Source of the DNA: Burkholderia territorii
GTDB lineage: Bacteria > Pseudomonadota > Gammaproteobacteria > Burkholderiales > Burkholderiaceae
Assembly (NCBI RefSeq): GCF_902833055.1
Contig: NZ_CADFEJ010000029.1
Coordinates: forward strand, 1-64,000
Direction: 5' to 3'
DNA: 64,000 nt
The notes beneath the pieces are model-generated. The model worked only from the letters and a program-made list of their open reading frames with translations, did no database searches and had not been told where the DNA came from. Below, piece after piece: positions 7,843 through 16,691 of the stretch; the stretch's first letter is position 1, and each line of letters opens with the position of its first letter. The translations under genes were made by a program, and so were the position numbers.

Positions 7843-8634
7843 ATGGCGCTTTCAACCATCGACGAAACCACGATCGACGAACGCAAGTTCGTCGTAGCGC
7901 TCGCGCGCGGCCTCGACCTGCTGCGCGCATTCCGGCCCGGCGAGACGATGCTCGGCAATCGCGACTTCGCCGAGCGCACCGGCCTGCCCAAGGCGACGGT
8001 GAACCGGCTTGCCTATACGCTGACCGTGCTCGGTTACCTGCGTTATGACGAGACGCTCGGAAAGTATGCGCTCGACGCCGGCGTGCTGTCGCTCGGCTAC
8101 GCGTTGCTGTCCGGCTCGGGGACGCTCGATCTCGCCCGCCCGCACATGCAAGCGCTCGCGCGCGAAATCGGCGCGGCCGTGTCGCTCGGCTGCCGCGACG
8201 GGCTCGACATGATCTATCTGGAGACGATCCGCAGCGAAACCGCGCTGACGCTCGGGCTTGCGCCCGGCTCGCGGCTGTCGATGCTGACGAGTTCGATGGG
8301 CCGTGCGTACCTGGCCGCGCAGCCGGAGGACGTGCGCCGCGCGCTCTATGCGGATCTGCACCGGGCGGCCGGCGGCGCGGCCGACGCGGATGCGCTCGTC
8401 GCGGCCGCGCAACAGGCGGTGGCCGAGTTCTCCGCGGGCGGATGCTGCTATTCGTTCCGCGCGTGGCACATGGACGTGAACGCGGCGGCCGTGCCGTTTC
8501 GCGAGCCGCGCGAGGGGCGCTGGCTGATCCTGAGCTGCAGCGGGCCCGCGTCGTCGATGGACGAGGACGTGTTCCGCACGCAGATCGGGCCGAAGCTGAA
8601 GGCGCTCGCGCAGCGACTCGGGCAGACAGTCTGA
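7843..8634 (+). CDS. IclR-family transcriptional regulator
   Basis: The 263-residue protein has an N-terminal winged helix-turn-helix (about residues 12-75, with LPKATVNRLAYTLTVLGYL as recognition region) and a C-terminal IclR effector domain (about 90-255, including GCRDGLDMIYLETI and the FSAGGCCYSFRAWHMDVNA block). Such proteins regulate aromatic or short-chain acid catabolism. Divergent placement next to gcdH suggests that glutarate/glutaryl-CoA metabolism is its target. This is inferred from context. Confidence 0.9.
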   Translation: MALSTIDETTIDERKFVVALARGLDLLRAFRPGETMLGNRDFAERTGLPKATVNRLAYTLTVLGYLRYDETLGKYALDAGVLSLGYALLSGSGTLDLARPHMQALAREIGAAVSLGCRDGLDMIYLETIRSETALTLGLAPGSRLSMLTSSMGRAYLAAQPEDVRRALYADLHRAAGGAADADALVAAAQQAVAEFSAGGCCYSFRAWHMDVNAAAVPFREPREGRWLILSCSGPASSMDEDVFRTQIGPKLKALAQRLGQTV

Positions 8635-8767
8635 ACCGGGCATCGCGAGCGGCGCGCCGCGTCGCGCCGCGCCGGCCGCCCGTCGGATGGGCGCCGCAGC
8701 CGGTTGCGCCGCGCGCGAACCGCGCTCATCATCGTCTACGGATTGCGCGACGACGACGAGGCTCGGG

Positions 8768-9178
8768 ATGTCCCACCTGGAAACCATGGAAGGCGGTTGT
8801 GCATGCGGGGCGATCCGCTACCGGATCGCCGGCATTCCGGCCGATGCAGGCTTTTGCCATTGCCGGCTCTGTCAGCGCACGACGGGTGCGGCGGTCGTCG
8901 CGTCGGCATCGGTGCCGCTCGACGCATTCGAATACCTGCGTGGCGAGCCGACGGTCTATGCGTCGAGCGCCTGGGGCGAGCGGCGCTTTTGCGGCCGCTG
9001 CGGCGCGCAGCTGGAGTATCGTCTGGCCGATGCGCCGAAGACCGTGGAAATCAACTATGCGACGCTCGACGAACCCGCGCTGCTGCGTCCCGCGTGGCAC
9101 GTCTGGTACGGGGATCGCTTCCCGGGCATCGAGATCGACGACGATCTGCCGAAATTCGACGACGGTGGAAGGGCATAG
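8768..9178 (+). CDS. GFA-family (glutathione-dependent formaldehyde-activating/CENP-V) zinc protein
   Basis: The 136-residue protein carries the GFA fold cysteine pattern: GGCACGAIRYR near the start, CHCRLCQRTTGA (two more zinc ligands) and FCGRCGAQLEY. These bind zinc ions in the GFA/CENP-V family. True formaldehyde-activating function is doubtful for most members, so no substrate is assigned. ATG at 8768 lies close to the family start; ATG at 8786 is also possible. The gene is alone, with convergent EAL protein gene downstream. Confidence 0.88.
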   Translation: MSHLETMEGGCACGAIRYRIAGIPADAGFCHCRLCQRTTGAAVVASASVPLDAFEYLRGEPTVYASSAWGERRFCGRCGAQLEYRLADAPKTVEINYATLDEPALLRPAWHVWYGDRFPGIEIDDDLPKFDDGGRA

Positions 9179-9242
9179 GCGGCGGTTGTCGATGCTGCCG
9201 GCGTCGACACGTTGCGCAAGCGTGTTGGACCTTCCACGGATG

Positions 9243-9308
9243 AGCAGAAGCAGAAGCGGAAGCGGAAGCGGAAGCGGAAGCGGAACCGGAACCGGAACCG
9301 GAACCGGC
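9243..9308. repeat. Hexanucleotide microsatellite
   Basis: About eleven head-to-tail 6-base units: two AGCAGA, five AGCGGA and four ACCGGA (the last incomplete). It lies between the convergent GFA and EAL genes, outside both coding regions. The graded change in unit sequence suggests growth by slipped-strand mispairing. Confidence 0.9.
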
Positions 9309-9415
9309 CGGCATCGCGCAACGATGCACGCCGCCCCCCGATTCCCGCCGCAATCACCGCCCCCGGACTGCGCCATCGGACGTTTCGCACCCAGCGCGGG
9401 CCGACGATTACCCGT

Positions 9416-10219
9416 TCACGCCGGGACGACCTTCGCGAACACCGGCCCCTGCATGAACCGCACGTCGTGCTGGCGCAGCAGCTCGCACTGCGTCTCGTCG
9501 ACGACGCCATCGAAAATCAGCGGAATCCGCACGCGCTGCGCATACGCGACCAGCGCCTTCACCATCCCGTCACGCAGCGCGATGCCCGCATCCATCTTGA
9601 TGTAGTCGGGCCGCGCCATCTCCGATTCGACCGCGAGGATCCGGCCCGGGTCGGGCAGCTTGTCCGCAACCTTGAAGCCGTGATGCTGGTAGCTGCGCGT
9701 CAGGTAGCCGAGGAAGGTCTTGTGCGCGACGGCGGCCGCCGGCAGCTCGATCACGATCCGCTCGGCCGGCAGCCCGAAACGCTGCAGAACCGACGAGAAA
9801 TGCTTGCCGTGGTCGTACTTCACGCTCTTGAGCAGCCGTTCGTGCACGCGCAGGAACAGCAGCCCGTGGCGTTGCGCGCCGAAGAAGTTGATCGCGTGCA
9901 GCGCGCGCGACAGCCGGTCGATCGCGACGAGCGTCTGGTCGTCGACGGCCGAGTCGACCGGATCGTGCGCCGACCCCGTGACCAGCGTGACCGCCTGGAA
10001 GCCGAGTTCGTCGCCGTAACGCTCGATCGCGTCGGCGAACGACGTCGACTGCGGCGCGCCGGGCATCGTCACGTCGTAGATCGGCTCATAGGCGCTCGCG
10101 AGCGTGCGCTCCGGCAGCGTTGCACACGCGGTGCCGCCCTCGGCAAGCGCAAGGTGTTCGCGCAGATACGGCAATTGCCCGGCACGGACGACCAACTCGG
10201 GAATGTTGGGCGGAATCAT
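9416..10219 (-). CDS. Degenerate EAL-domain protein
   Basis: The 267-residue protein aligns by eye with EAL c-di-GMP phosphodiesterase domains: YEPIYD where EAL would stand, VIELPAA for the E-site, DYIKMD for the D-x-IK-x-D motif and QGPVFAKVV at the end. However, the catalytic EAL triplet, the metal-binding DDF motif (here ADK) and the downstream EGVE motif (here DGVV) are changed. It is therefore more likely a c-di-GMP-independent or binding-only protein than an active hydrolase. An in-frame ATG at 10261 would add 14 residues; neither start has a strong ribosome-binding site. Confidence 0.8.
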   Translation of the reverse strand: MIPPNIPELVVRAGQLPYLREHLALAEGGTACATLPERTLASAYEPIYDVTMPGAPQSTSFADAIERYGDELGFQAVTLVTGSAHDPVDSAVDDQTLVAIDRLSRALHAINFFGAQRHGLLFLRVHERLLKSVKYDHGKHFSSVLQRFGLPAERIVIELPAAAVAHKTFLGYLTRSYQHHGFKVADKLPDPGRILAVESEMARPDYIKMDAGIALRDGMVKALVAYAQRVRIPLIFDGVVDETQCELLRQHDVRFMQGPVFAKVVPA

Positions 10220-10597
10220 CGGCGTAGGAAGGAAAAATGGCGGCCGAAAGGGCCGCCTCATGTCTTGATATTAGCAGCGCGCGCCCGGCTCGGCTTGGCG
10301 TTTCGCTCATATCGTTATCCCGTCCTCGCGTCGATGGCTAGGGTTTACGTTGATTTCACTATTCGTAATTGGTTTTACTATTCGTAAATCCAAGGATTTG
10401 TCGCCGATCAAGAAAAGCGGCGTTCGGCGCCCGGAGCGGCGCCGTTTCCCGAATCGGATCAACAGGAAGCAAGGAGCGAGACGTGGCGGTTGACAGCAGG
10501 TGGGCGAGGCAGGGCGGGCCGCGGCAGCGGCGGGCAACGGGCACGAGCGGGACGAAGCCGTGCGCGTCGGCGAGCGCACGGCGGGGCTGAGGAGCGG
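10220..10597. promoter_or_regulatory. Divergent promoter region of the homogentisate operon with repeated ACTATTCGTAA
   Basis: The 11-base sequence ACTATTCGTAA occurs at 10358-10368 and again at 10377-10387, 19 bases apart, so both fall on the same helix face. The second copy extends to the palindrome TTTAC-TATTC-GTAAA. This AT-rich block stands out in otherwise very GC-rich DNA and is a candidate regulator site for the downstream operon. The GAGGAG at 10589-10594 is the ribosome-binding site of the first gene. Confidence 0.5.
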
Positions 10598-12286
10598 ATG
10601 GCGACCATGAGCATCGATTACCAGACGCTGAAGTTCGACTACAAGCCGCGCGCGACGCGGGCCGGCGGCGACGACGCGGCCATTCACCCGGTGATCGTCG
10701 TCGGCGCGGGCCCGGTGGGCCTGTCGGCCGCGATCGACCTCGCGCAGCAGGGCGTGCCGGTCGTGCTGCTCGACGACGACGACACGCTGTCGACGGGCTC
10801 GCGCGCGATCTGCTTCGCGAAGCGCACGCTCGAGATCTTCGACCGGCTCGGCTGCGGCGAGCGCTTCGTCGACAAGGGCGTGAGCTGGCACGTCGGCAAG
10901 GTGTTCCTCCAGGACGAGCAGCTGTATGCGTTCGACCTGCTGCCGGAGGAAGGCCACGCGCGTCCGGCATTCATCAACCTGCAGCAGTACTACGTCGAAG
11001 GCTATCTGGCCGAGCGTGCGTTCGCGCTGCCGAACATCGACATCCGCTGGAAGCACAAGGTAACCGGTGTCGCGCAAGCGGCCGAACACGCGACGCTCAC
11101 GGTCGAGACGCCGGAAGGCATCGAGACGCTGCGCGCGCAATACGTGATCGCGGCCGACGGCTCGCGCAGTCCGATACGCGCGGCCATGGGCCTCGAGAGC
11201 CGCGGCCGCACGTTCAAGGACCGTTTCCTGATCGCCGACGTGAAGATGAAGGCGGAATTCCCGACCGAGCGCTGGTTCTGGTTCGATCCGCCGTTCCACC
11301 GCAACCAGTCGGTGCTGCTGCATCGTCAGCCCGACAACGTGTGGCGCATCGACTTCCAGCTCGGCTGGGACGCGGACCCGGTCGCGGAGAAGCAGCCGGA
11401 GCGGGTCATTCCGCGCGTGCGCGCGCTGCTCGGGCCGGACGTCGAGTTCGAGCTCGAATGGGTGAGCGTCTATACGTTCCGCTGCCAGCGGATGGATACG
11501 TTCCGGCACGGCCGCGTGCTGTTCGCGGGCGATTCCGCGCACGGCGTGTCGCCGTTCGGCGCGCGCGGCGCGAACAGCGGCGTGCAGGACGCGGACAACC
11601 TCGCGTGGAAGCTGAAGCTCGTGCTCGACGGCCGCGCGGACGACCGCCTGCTCGACACGTATGCGAGCGAACGCGAATTCGCGGCCGACGAGAACATCCG
11701 CCACTCGACGCGCTCGACCGATTTCATCACGCCGAAGAGCGCGGTGTCGCGCGTGTTCCGCGACGCGACGCTGAAGCTTGCACGCGACTGCGAATTCGCG
11801 CGCAAGCTCGTGAACAGCGGCCGTCTGTCGGTGCCGGCCGTGCTCGCCGATTCGCCGCTGAATACGCCGGACCGCGCTGGCGACGCGTTCGCGTGCGCGA
11901 TGCGCCCGGGCGCGGCGGCGGCCGATGCGCCGGTGCGCGCGCAGGGCCGGTCGGGCTGGCTGCTGCGGCACCTGGGCGACGGTTTCACGGGCGTGCTGTT
12001 CGGGCTGCCGGGCGACGCCGCCGCGCTCGCGCAGGCGCTCGACGGCCTGGCGCTGCCGGTGCGGCCGGTGTTGGTCGTGCCGGCCGGGCATGCGCAGCCG
12101 GTGGCCGGGGTCGACGTCGTGGAGGACGTCGACGGCCTCGCCGCGCAACGCTACGACGCGAAGCCGGGCACGTTTTACCTGCTGCGCCCCGACCAGCATG
12201 TCTGCGCGCGGATGCGCTCGCTCGAGCGCCACGCGATCGCCGACGCGCTGGCGCGCGCGACGTGCGCGCGCCCAACACCGCATTGA
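10598..12286 (+). CDS. FAD-dependent aromatic monooxygenase (MhpA/PheA-like) of homogentisate operon
   Basis: The 562-residue protein has the class A flavin hydroxylase fold: the Rossmann motif GAGPVG (residues 36-41), an ADGSRSPIR segment, and the FAGDSAHGVSPFGARG block that binds the FAD ribityl chain. Its C-terminal thioredoxin-like domain matches the larger phenol/3-hydroxyphenylpropionate hydroxylases. Being first in an operon with DUF2783, MFS, hmgA and fumarylacetoacetase, it probably makes homogentisate, for instance from a hydroxyphenylacetate. The exact substrate is not determinable here. ATG 10598 follows GAGGAG. Confidence 0.85.
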   Translation: MATMSIDYQTLKFDYKPRATRAGGDDAAIHPVIVVGAGPVGLSAAIDLAQQGVPVVLLDDDDTLSTGSRAICFAKRTLEIFDRLGCGERFVDKGVSWHVGKVFLQDEQLYAFDLLPEEGHARPAFINLQQYYVEGYLAERAFALPNIDIRWKHKVTGVAQAAEHATLTVETPEGIETLRAQYVIAADGSRSPIRAAMGLESRGRTFKDRFLIADVKMKAEFPTERWFWFDPPFHRNQSVLLHRQPDNVWRIDFQLGWDADPVAEKQPERVIPRVRALLGPDVEFELEWVSVYTFRCQRMDTFRHGRVLFAGDSAHGVSPFGARGANSGVQDADNLAWKLKLVLDGRADDRLLDTYASEREFAADENIRHSTRSTDFITPKSAVSRVFRDATLKLARDCEFARKLVNSGRLSVPAVLADSPLNTPDRAGDAFACAMRPGAAAADAPVRAQGRSGWLLRHLGDGFTGVLFGLPGDAAALAQALDGLALPVRPVLVVPAGHAQPVAGVDVVEDVDGLAAQRYDAKPGTFYLLRPDQHVCARMRSLERHAIADALARATCARPTPH

Positions 12287-12315
12287 ACACGACAACGATA
12301 ACGGAGACACTCGTC

Positions 12316-12546
12316 ATGCCCCGACTCGACACCCGCCCGCGCCTGGCCGATCCGGATGCGTTCTACGAAGCGCTGATCGACATGCATCGCGATTTGTCCG
12401 ACGCCGACAGCCAGCTCGTCAACGCGAAGCTGATCCTGCTGCTCGCGAACCATATCGGCGATGCCGACGTGCTGCGCGAAGCGATGGCGCTCGCGCGCCA
12501 GGGCGTGACGCCGCCCGTGCATCCGACGGCCGAGGTGGCGCAATGA
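12316..12546 (+). CDS. DUF2783 domain small protein
   Basis: The 76-residue protein is soluble and acidic/helical, with the conserved YEALIDMHRDLSDADSQL segment of DUF2783. Members are found almost always next to FAD-dependent monooxygenases of the kind upstream, suggesting an accessory or subunit role, but no function is established to my knowledge. It is preceded by GGAGAC and its stop overlaps the ATG of the transporter gene, so it is translationally coupled. Confidence 0.85.
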   Translation: MPRLDTRPRLADPDAFYEALIDMHRDLSDADSQLVNAKLILLLANHIGDADVLREAMALARQGVTPPVHPTAEVAQ

Positions 12547-13904
12547 GCGCGGCGCCGGCCGACGCGCGCGTGCTCGAAGTCGAGCGCGTGATCGACGAGA
12601 CCCACCGCCCGGGTTTTCACTGGATGCTGCTCGCGTTGTGCGGGCTGTGTCTCGTGATCGACGGCTTCGATGCGCAGGCGATGGGCTATGTTGCGCCCAG
12701 CGTGATCGCCGAATGGGGCGTGCCGAAGCAGGCGCTCGGGCCGGTGTTCAGCGCGAGCCTGTTCGGGATGCTGCTCGGCGCGCTCGGGCTGTCGGTGCTG
12801 GCCGACCGGATCGGGCGGCGCCCGGTGCTGATCGGCTCGACGCTGTTCTTCGCGGCGACGATGCTCGCGACGCCGTTCGCGGGTTCGATCCCGGTGCTGA
12901 TGGCGCTGCGCTTCGTCACGGGCCTCGGCCTCGGCTGCATCATGCCGAACGCGATGGCGCTGGTCGGCGAATTCAGCCCGGCCGCGCATCGCGTGAAGCG
13001 GATGATGATCGTGTCGTGCGGCTTCACGCTCGGCGCCGCGATCGGCGGCTTCATCAGCGCGGCGTTGATTCCGGCGCTCGGCTGGCGCTCGGTGTTCTTC
13101 GTCGGCGGCGCGGTGCCGCTCGTGCTGACCGTCGCGATGCTCGCGCGGCTGCCCGAGTCGCTGCAGTTCCTGGTGCTGAAGGGGCGCGACGCGCACGCGC
13201 GCGCGTGGCTCGCGCGCTTCGCGCCGCAGGCCGGCATCGATGCGAACACGCGCATCGTCGTGCGCGAGCGTGCGGCGAGCGGCGCGCCGGTCGCCGAGCT
13301 GTTCCGCGAAGGCCGCTTGCCGGTCACGCTGCTGCTGTGGGCCATCAGCTTCATGAACCTGATCGACCTGTACTTCCTGTCGAACTGGCTGCCGACGGTG
13401 ATGCGCGACGCGGGCTATTCGCCGGGCACGGCCGTGATCGTCGGCACGGTGCTGCAGACGGGCGGCGTGATCGGCACGCTGTCGCTCGGCTGGTTCATCG
13501 AACGCTACGGCTTCGTGCGCGTGCTGTTCGCGTGCTTCGCGTGCGCGGCCGTCTCGGTCGGGCTGATCGGCTCGGTCGCGCATGCGCTGCCGTGGCTGCT
13601 GATCGTCGTGTTCGCGGGCGGATTCTGCGTGGTCGGCGGGCAGCCGGCCGTGAATGCGCTCGCGGGCCAGTATTACCCGACGTCGCTGCGCTCGACCGGC
13701 ATCGGCTGGAGCCTCGGCATCGGCCGGATCGGCTCGGTGCTCGGGCCGCTCGTCGGCGGACAACTGATTGCGCTGAACTGGACCAACGGCGCGTTGTTCC
13801 ACGCGGCCGCGGTGCCCGTGCTGTGCTCGGCGCTGTTCGTGCTGGGACTGGCCGCCGTCGCGCGGCGCAGCGGTGCGCAGGCGCCGAACGCCGCCATGAA
13901 TTGA
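12543..13904 (+). CDS. MFS aromatic acid:H+ symporter (AAHS family)
   Basis: The 453-residue protein has twelve predicted transmembrane helices. Helix 1 has the DGFDAQAMG motif, in which acidic residues are essential in the 4-hydroxybenzoate transporter PcaK and its relatives, and the loop 2-3 motif ADRIGRRPVLIG is present. Inside a homogentisate operon it probably imports the aromatic acid substrate. It starts in ATGA overlap with the DUF2783 gene and is followed 15 bases later by hmgA. Confidence 0.9.
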   Translation: MSAAPADARVLEVERVIDETHRPGFHWMLLALCGLCLVIDGFDAQAMGYVAPSVIAEWGVPKQALGPVFSASLFGMLLGALGLSVLADRIGRRPVLIGSTLFFAATMLATPFAGSIPVLMALRFVTGLGLGCIMPNAMALVGEFSPAAHRVKRMMIVSCGFTLGAAIGGFISAALIPALGWRSVFFVGGAVPLVLTVAMLARLPESLQFLVLKGRDAHARAWLARFAPQAGIDANTRIVVRERAASGAPVAELFREGRLPVTLLLWAISFMNLIDLYFLSNWLPTVMRDAGYSPGTAVIVGTVLQTGGVIGTLSLGWFIERYGFVRVLFACFACAAVSVGLIGSVAHALPWLLIVVFAGGFCVVGGQPAVNALAGQYYPTSLRSTGIGWSLGIGRIGSVLGPLVGGQLIALNWTNGALFHAAAVPVLCSALFVLGLAAVARRSGAQAPNAAMN

Positions 13905-13919
13905 TGGAGAAAGGAAACG

Positions 13920-15254
13920 ATGACGCTTGACCTGTCGAAACCGGCGCGAGCCGGCTACCTGAGCGGTTTCGCGAACGAATTCGCGACGGAGGCACTGCCC
14001 GGCGCGCTGCCGCACGGGCGCAACTCGCCGCAGCGCGCGCCGTACGGGCTGTATGCGGAGCAACTGTCGGGCACCGCGTTTACCGCGCCGCGCAGCCACA
14101 ATCGCCGCTCGTGGCTGTACCGGATCCGGCCGGCGGCCGTGCACCGGCCGTTCGAGCCGTTCGCGAGCCCGCAACGGCTCGTGTCGGAATTCGGCGACTC
14201 GGCCGACGTGCCGCCGACGCCGCCGAACCAGCTGCGCTGGGATCCGCTGCCGATGCCGGTGGAGCCGACCGATTTCGTCGAAGGGCTCGTGACGATGGCC
14301 GGCAACGGCTCGGCGGCCGCGATGAACGGCTGCGCGATCCACCTGTACGCGGCGAACCGCTCGATGCAGGACCGCTTCTTCTACAGCGCCGACGGCGAAC
14401 TGCTGATCGTGCCGCAACAGGGCCGGCTCTTCATCGCGACCGAATTCGGCCGGCTCGATGTCGAGCCGTTCGAGATCGCGGTGATCCCGCGCGGCGTGCG
14501 TTTTTCCGTCGCGCTGCCGGACGGCGACGCGCGCGGCTATATCTGCGAGAACTTCGGCGCGCTGCTGCGACTGCCCGACCTTGGGCCGATCGGTTCGAAC
14601 GGGCTCGCGAACCCGCGCGATTTCCTCACGCCGCAGGCCGCGTACGAGGATCGCGAAGGCGCGTTCGAGCTGATCGCGAAGCTGAACGGGCGCCTGTGGC
14701 GCGCGGATATCGGACATTCGCCGTTCGACGTCGTCGCGTGGCACGGCAACTACGCGCCGTACAAATACGACCTGCGCCTGTTCAACACGATCGGCTCGAT
14801 CAGCTACGACCATCCCGATCCGTCGATCTTCCTCGTGCTGCAGTCGCCGAGCGACACGCCCGGCGTCGACACGATCGACTTCGTGATTTTTCCGCCGCGC
14901 TGGCTCGCGGCCGAGGATACGTTCCGCCCGCCGTGGTTCCACCGCAACGTCGCGAGCGAGTTCATGGGTCTCGTGCACGGCGCGTACGACGCCAAGGCCG
15001 AAGGGTTCGTGCCGGGCGGCGCGAGCCTGCACAACTGCATGTCGGGCCACGGGCCGGATGCGGACACGTTCGAGAAGGCATCGGCGAGCGACACGACGAA
15101 GCCGCACAAGGTCGACGCGACGATGGCGTTCATGTTCGAAACCCGCACGTTGATCCGTCCGACGCGCTTCGCGCTCGACACCGCGCAGCTGCAGGCCGAC
15201 TACTTCGAATGCTGGCAAGGCATCAAGAAACACTTCAATCCGGAGCAAAGATGA
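13920..15254 (+). CDS. hmgA: Homogentisate 1,2-dioxygenase
   Basis: This 444-residue iron enzyme cleaves the ring of homogentisate to maleylacetoacetate. The family opening YLSGFANEFATEALPGALP, the iron ligand block FHRNVASEFMG (His and Glu) and HNCMSGHGPD (His) are all present, and the length is standard. GGAGAAAGG precedes the ATG. The stop overlaps the start of the fumarylacetoacetase gene, so the pair is coupled. Confidence 0.97.
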   Translation: MTLDLSKPARAGYLSGFANEFATEALPGALPHGRNSPQRAPYGLYAEQLSGTAFTAPRSHNRRSWLYRIRPAAVHRPFEPFASPQRLVSEFGDSADVPPTPPNQLRWDPLPMPVEPTDFVEGLVTMAGNGSAAAMNGCAIHLYAANRSMQDRFFYSADGELLIVPQQGRLFIATEFGRLDVEPFEIAVIPRGVRFSVALPDGDARGYICENFGALLRLPDLGPIGSNGLANPRDFLTPQAAYEDREGAFELIAKLNGRLWRADIGHSPFDVVAWHGNYAPYKYDLRLFNTIGSISYDHPDPSIFLVLQSPSDTPGVDTIDFVIFPPRWLAAEDTFRPPWFHRNVASEFMGLVHGAYDAKAEGFVPGGASLHNCMSGHGPDADTFEKASASDTTKPHKVDATMAFMFETRTLIRPTRFALDTAQLQADYFECWQGIKKHFNPEQR

Positions 15255-16555
15255 GCGACACCCAAGACTGGCGCGCGACGCTCGACCCCGCCCGCAAGAG
15301 CTGGGTCGACACGGCGAACGATCCCGCCTGCGATTTCCCGATCCAGAACCTGCCGTTCGGGATCTTCAGCGATCCGAATCAACCGGCGCGCCGCGCGGGC
15401 GTCGCACTCGGCGACCGCATCGTCGACCTCGCCGCGCTCGCGCGTGCGGGCCTCGTGACGCTGCCGGCCGGCGCCGACGTGTTTGCCGCGCCGACGCTCA
15501 ATCCGTTCATCGCGCTCGGTCGCGACGCGTGGCGCAGCGTGCGCGTGCAGCTGTCGCAGCTGTTCTCGCGCGACGACGCGCGACTGCGCGATGACGCCGC
15601 GCTGCGCGCGCAAGTGCTCGTCGCGCAGCGCGATGCGACGCTGCACCTGCCGGTCGACATTCCCGGCTACACCGATTTCTATTCGTCGAAGGAGCATGCA
15701 ACCAACGTCGGCTCGATGTTTCGCGATCCGAAGAATGCGTTGCTGCCGAACTGGTCCGAGATGCCGATCGGCTACAACGGCCGCGCGTCGTCGGTGGTCG
15801 TGAGCGGCACGCCGGTGCGGCGCCCCAACGGGCAACTGAAGCTGCCCGACCAGGAGCGCCCGGTGTTCGGCGCATGCCGCAAGCTCGACATCGAGCTGGA
15901 GACCGGGTTCATCGTCGGCAAGGGCAACGCGCTCGGCGAGCCGATCGCATGCGAGGATGCCGAAGCGCACATCTTCGGGATGGTGCTGCTGAACGACTGG
16001 AGCGCGCGCGACATCCAGCAGTGGGAATACGTGCCGCTCGGCCCGTTCAATGCGAAAACCTTCGCGACGACGATCTCGCCATGGATCGTCACGCTCGACG
16101 CGCTCGAACCGTTTCGCGTCGCGCAGCCCGAGCAGTCGCCGCAGCCGCTCGAATATCTGCGGCACGCCGGCAAGCACGCGTTCGACATCGCGCTGGAAGT
16201 AACGCTGCGCCCCGAAGGCGCCGCCGAGGCGACGTCGATCTGCCGCACCAACTTCCGGTACATGTACTGGACGATGGCGCAGCAGCTCGCGCATCACACG
16301 GTCGCGGGCTGCAACACGCGCGTCGGGGATCTGATGGGTTCGGGCACGATCAGCGGGCCGACGAAGGACTCGTTCGGCAGCCTGCTCGAACTGACGTGGA
16401 ACGGCAAGGAACCGCTCGCGCTGAACGGCGGCGGCAGCCGCGCGTTCATTGAGGACGGCGACGAACTGACGCTCGCGGGCTGGTGCCAGGGCGACGGCTA
16501 TCGCATCGGCTTCGGCGCGTGTGCCGGCAAGATCCTGCCGGCGCACGGCGCGTGA
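15251..16555 (+). CDS. fahA: Fumarylacetoacetase
   Basis: The 434-residue enzyme hydrolyses fumarylacetoacetate to fumarate and acetoacetate, the last step of tyrosine/homogentisate breakdown. The N-terminal SH3-like domain (about 1-120) is followed by the FAH catalytic domain with the DFYSSKEHATNVGSMFR block (metal ligand and active-site residues), ELETGFIVGKGN and LNDWSARDIQ. ATG overlaps hmgA's stop. Maleylacetoacetate isomerase, needed between hmgA and this enzyme, is not in the operon. Confidence 0.97.
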   Translation: MSDTQDWRATLDPARKSWVDTANDPACDFPIQNLPFGIFSDPNQPARRAGVALGDRIVDLAALARAGLVTLPAGADVFAAPTLNPFIALGRDAWRSVRVQLSQLFSRDDARLRDDAALRAQVLVAQRDATLHLPVDIPGYTDFYSSKEHATNVGSMFRDPKNALLPNWSEMPIGYNGRASSVVVSGTPVRRPNGQLKLPDQERPVFGACRKLDIELETGFIVGKGNALGEPIACEDAEAHIFGMVLLNDWSARDIQQWEYVPLGPFNAKTFATTISPWIVTLDALEPFRVAQPEQSPQPLEYLRHAGKHAFDIALEVTLRPEGAAEATSICRTNFRYMYWTMAQQLAHHTVAGCNTRVGDLMGSGTISGPTKDSFGSLLELTWNGKEPLALNGGGSRAFIEDGDELTLAGWCQGDGYRIGFGACAGKILPAHGA

Positions 16556-16598
16556 CGGACTGCACCGCGACTCGCGACGCGTAGTAGCAAGGAGAAGG

Positions 16599-16624
16599 CG
16601 GCCCGCATCGCGCGGGCCGTTTTC
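16599..16624 (+). terminator. Terminator of the homogentisate operon
   Basis: The inverted repeat CGGCCCGC / GCGGGCCG with a short loop is followed by a T-rich tract beginning GTTTTCG. It lies 44 bases after the fumarylacetoacetase stop. Confidence 0.75.
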
Positions 16625-16691
16625 GTTGTGGCGAAGGATGGCGATGCGCCTGTGCCGGTGCGCGGCGCTTGCGTCAGCGACAGTGCCAGCG

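Noticed and set aside
12363..15248. Very long minus-strand open frame opposite the MFS/hmgA genes
   Set aside because: Its translation is Arg/Ala/His-rich without any domain, and the plus strand holds well-supported hmgA and transporter genes; it is a shadow from high GC.
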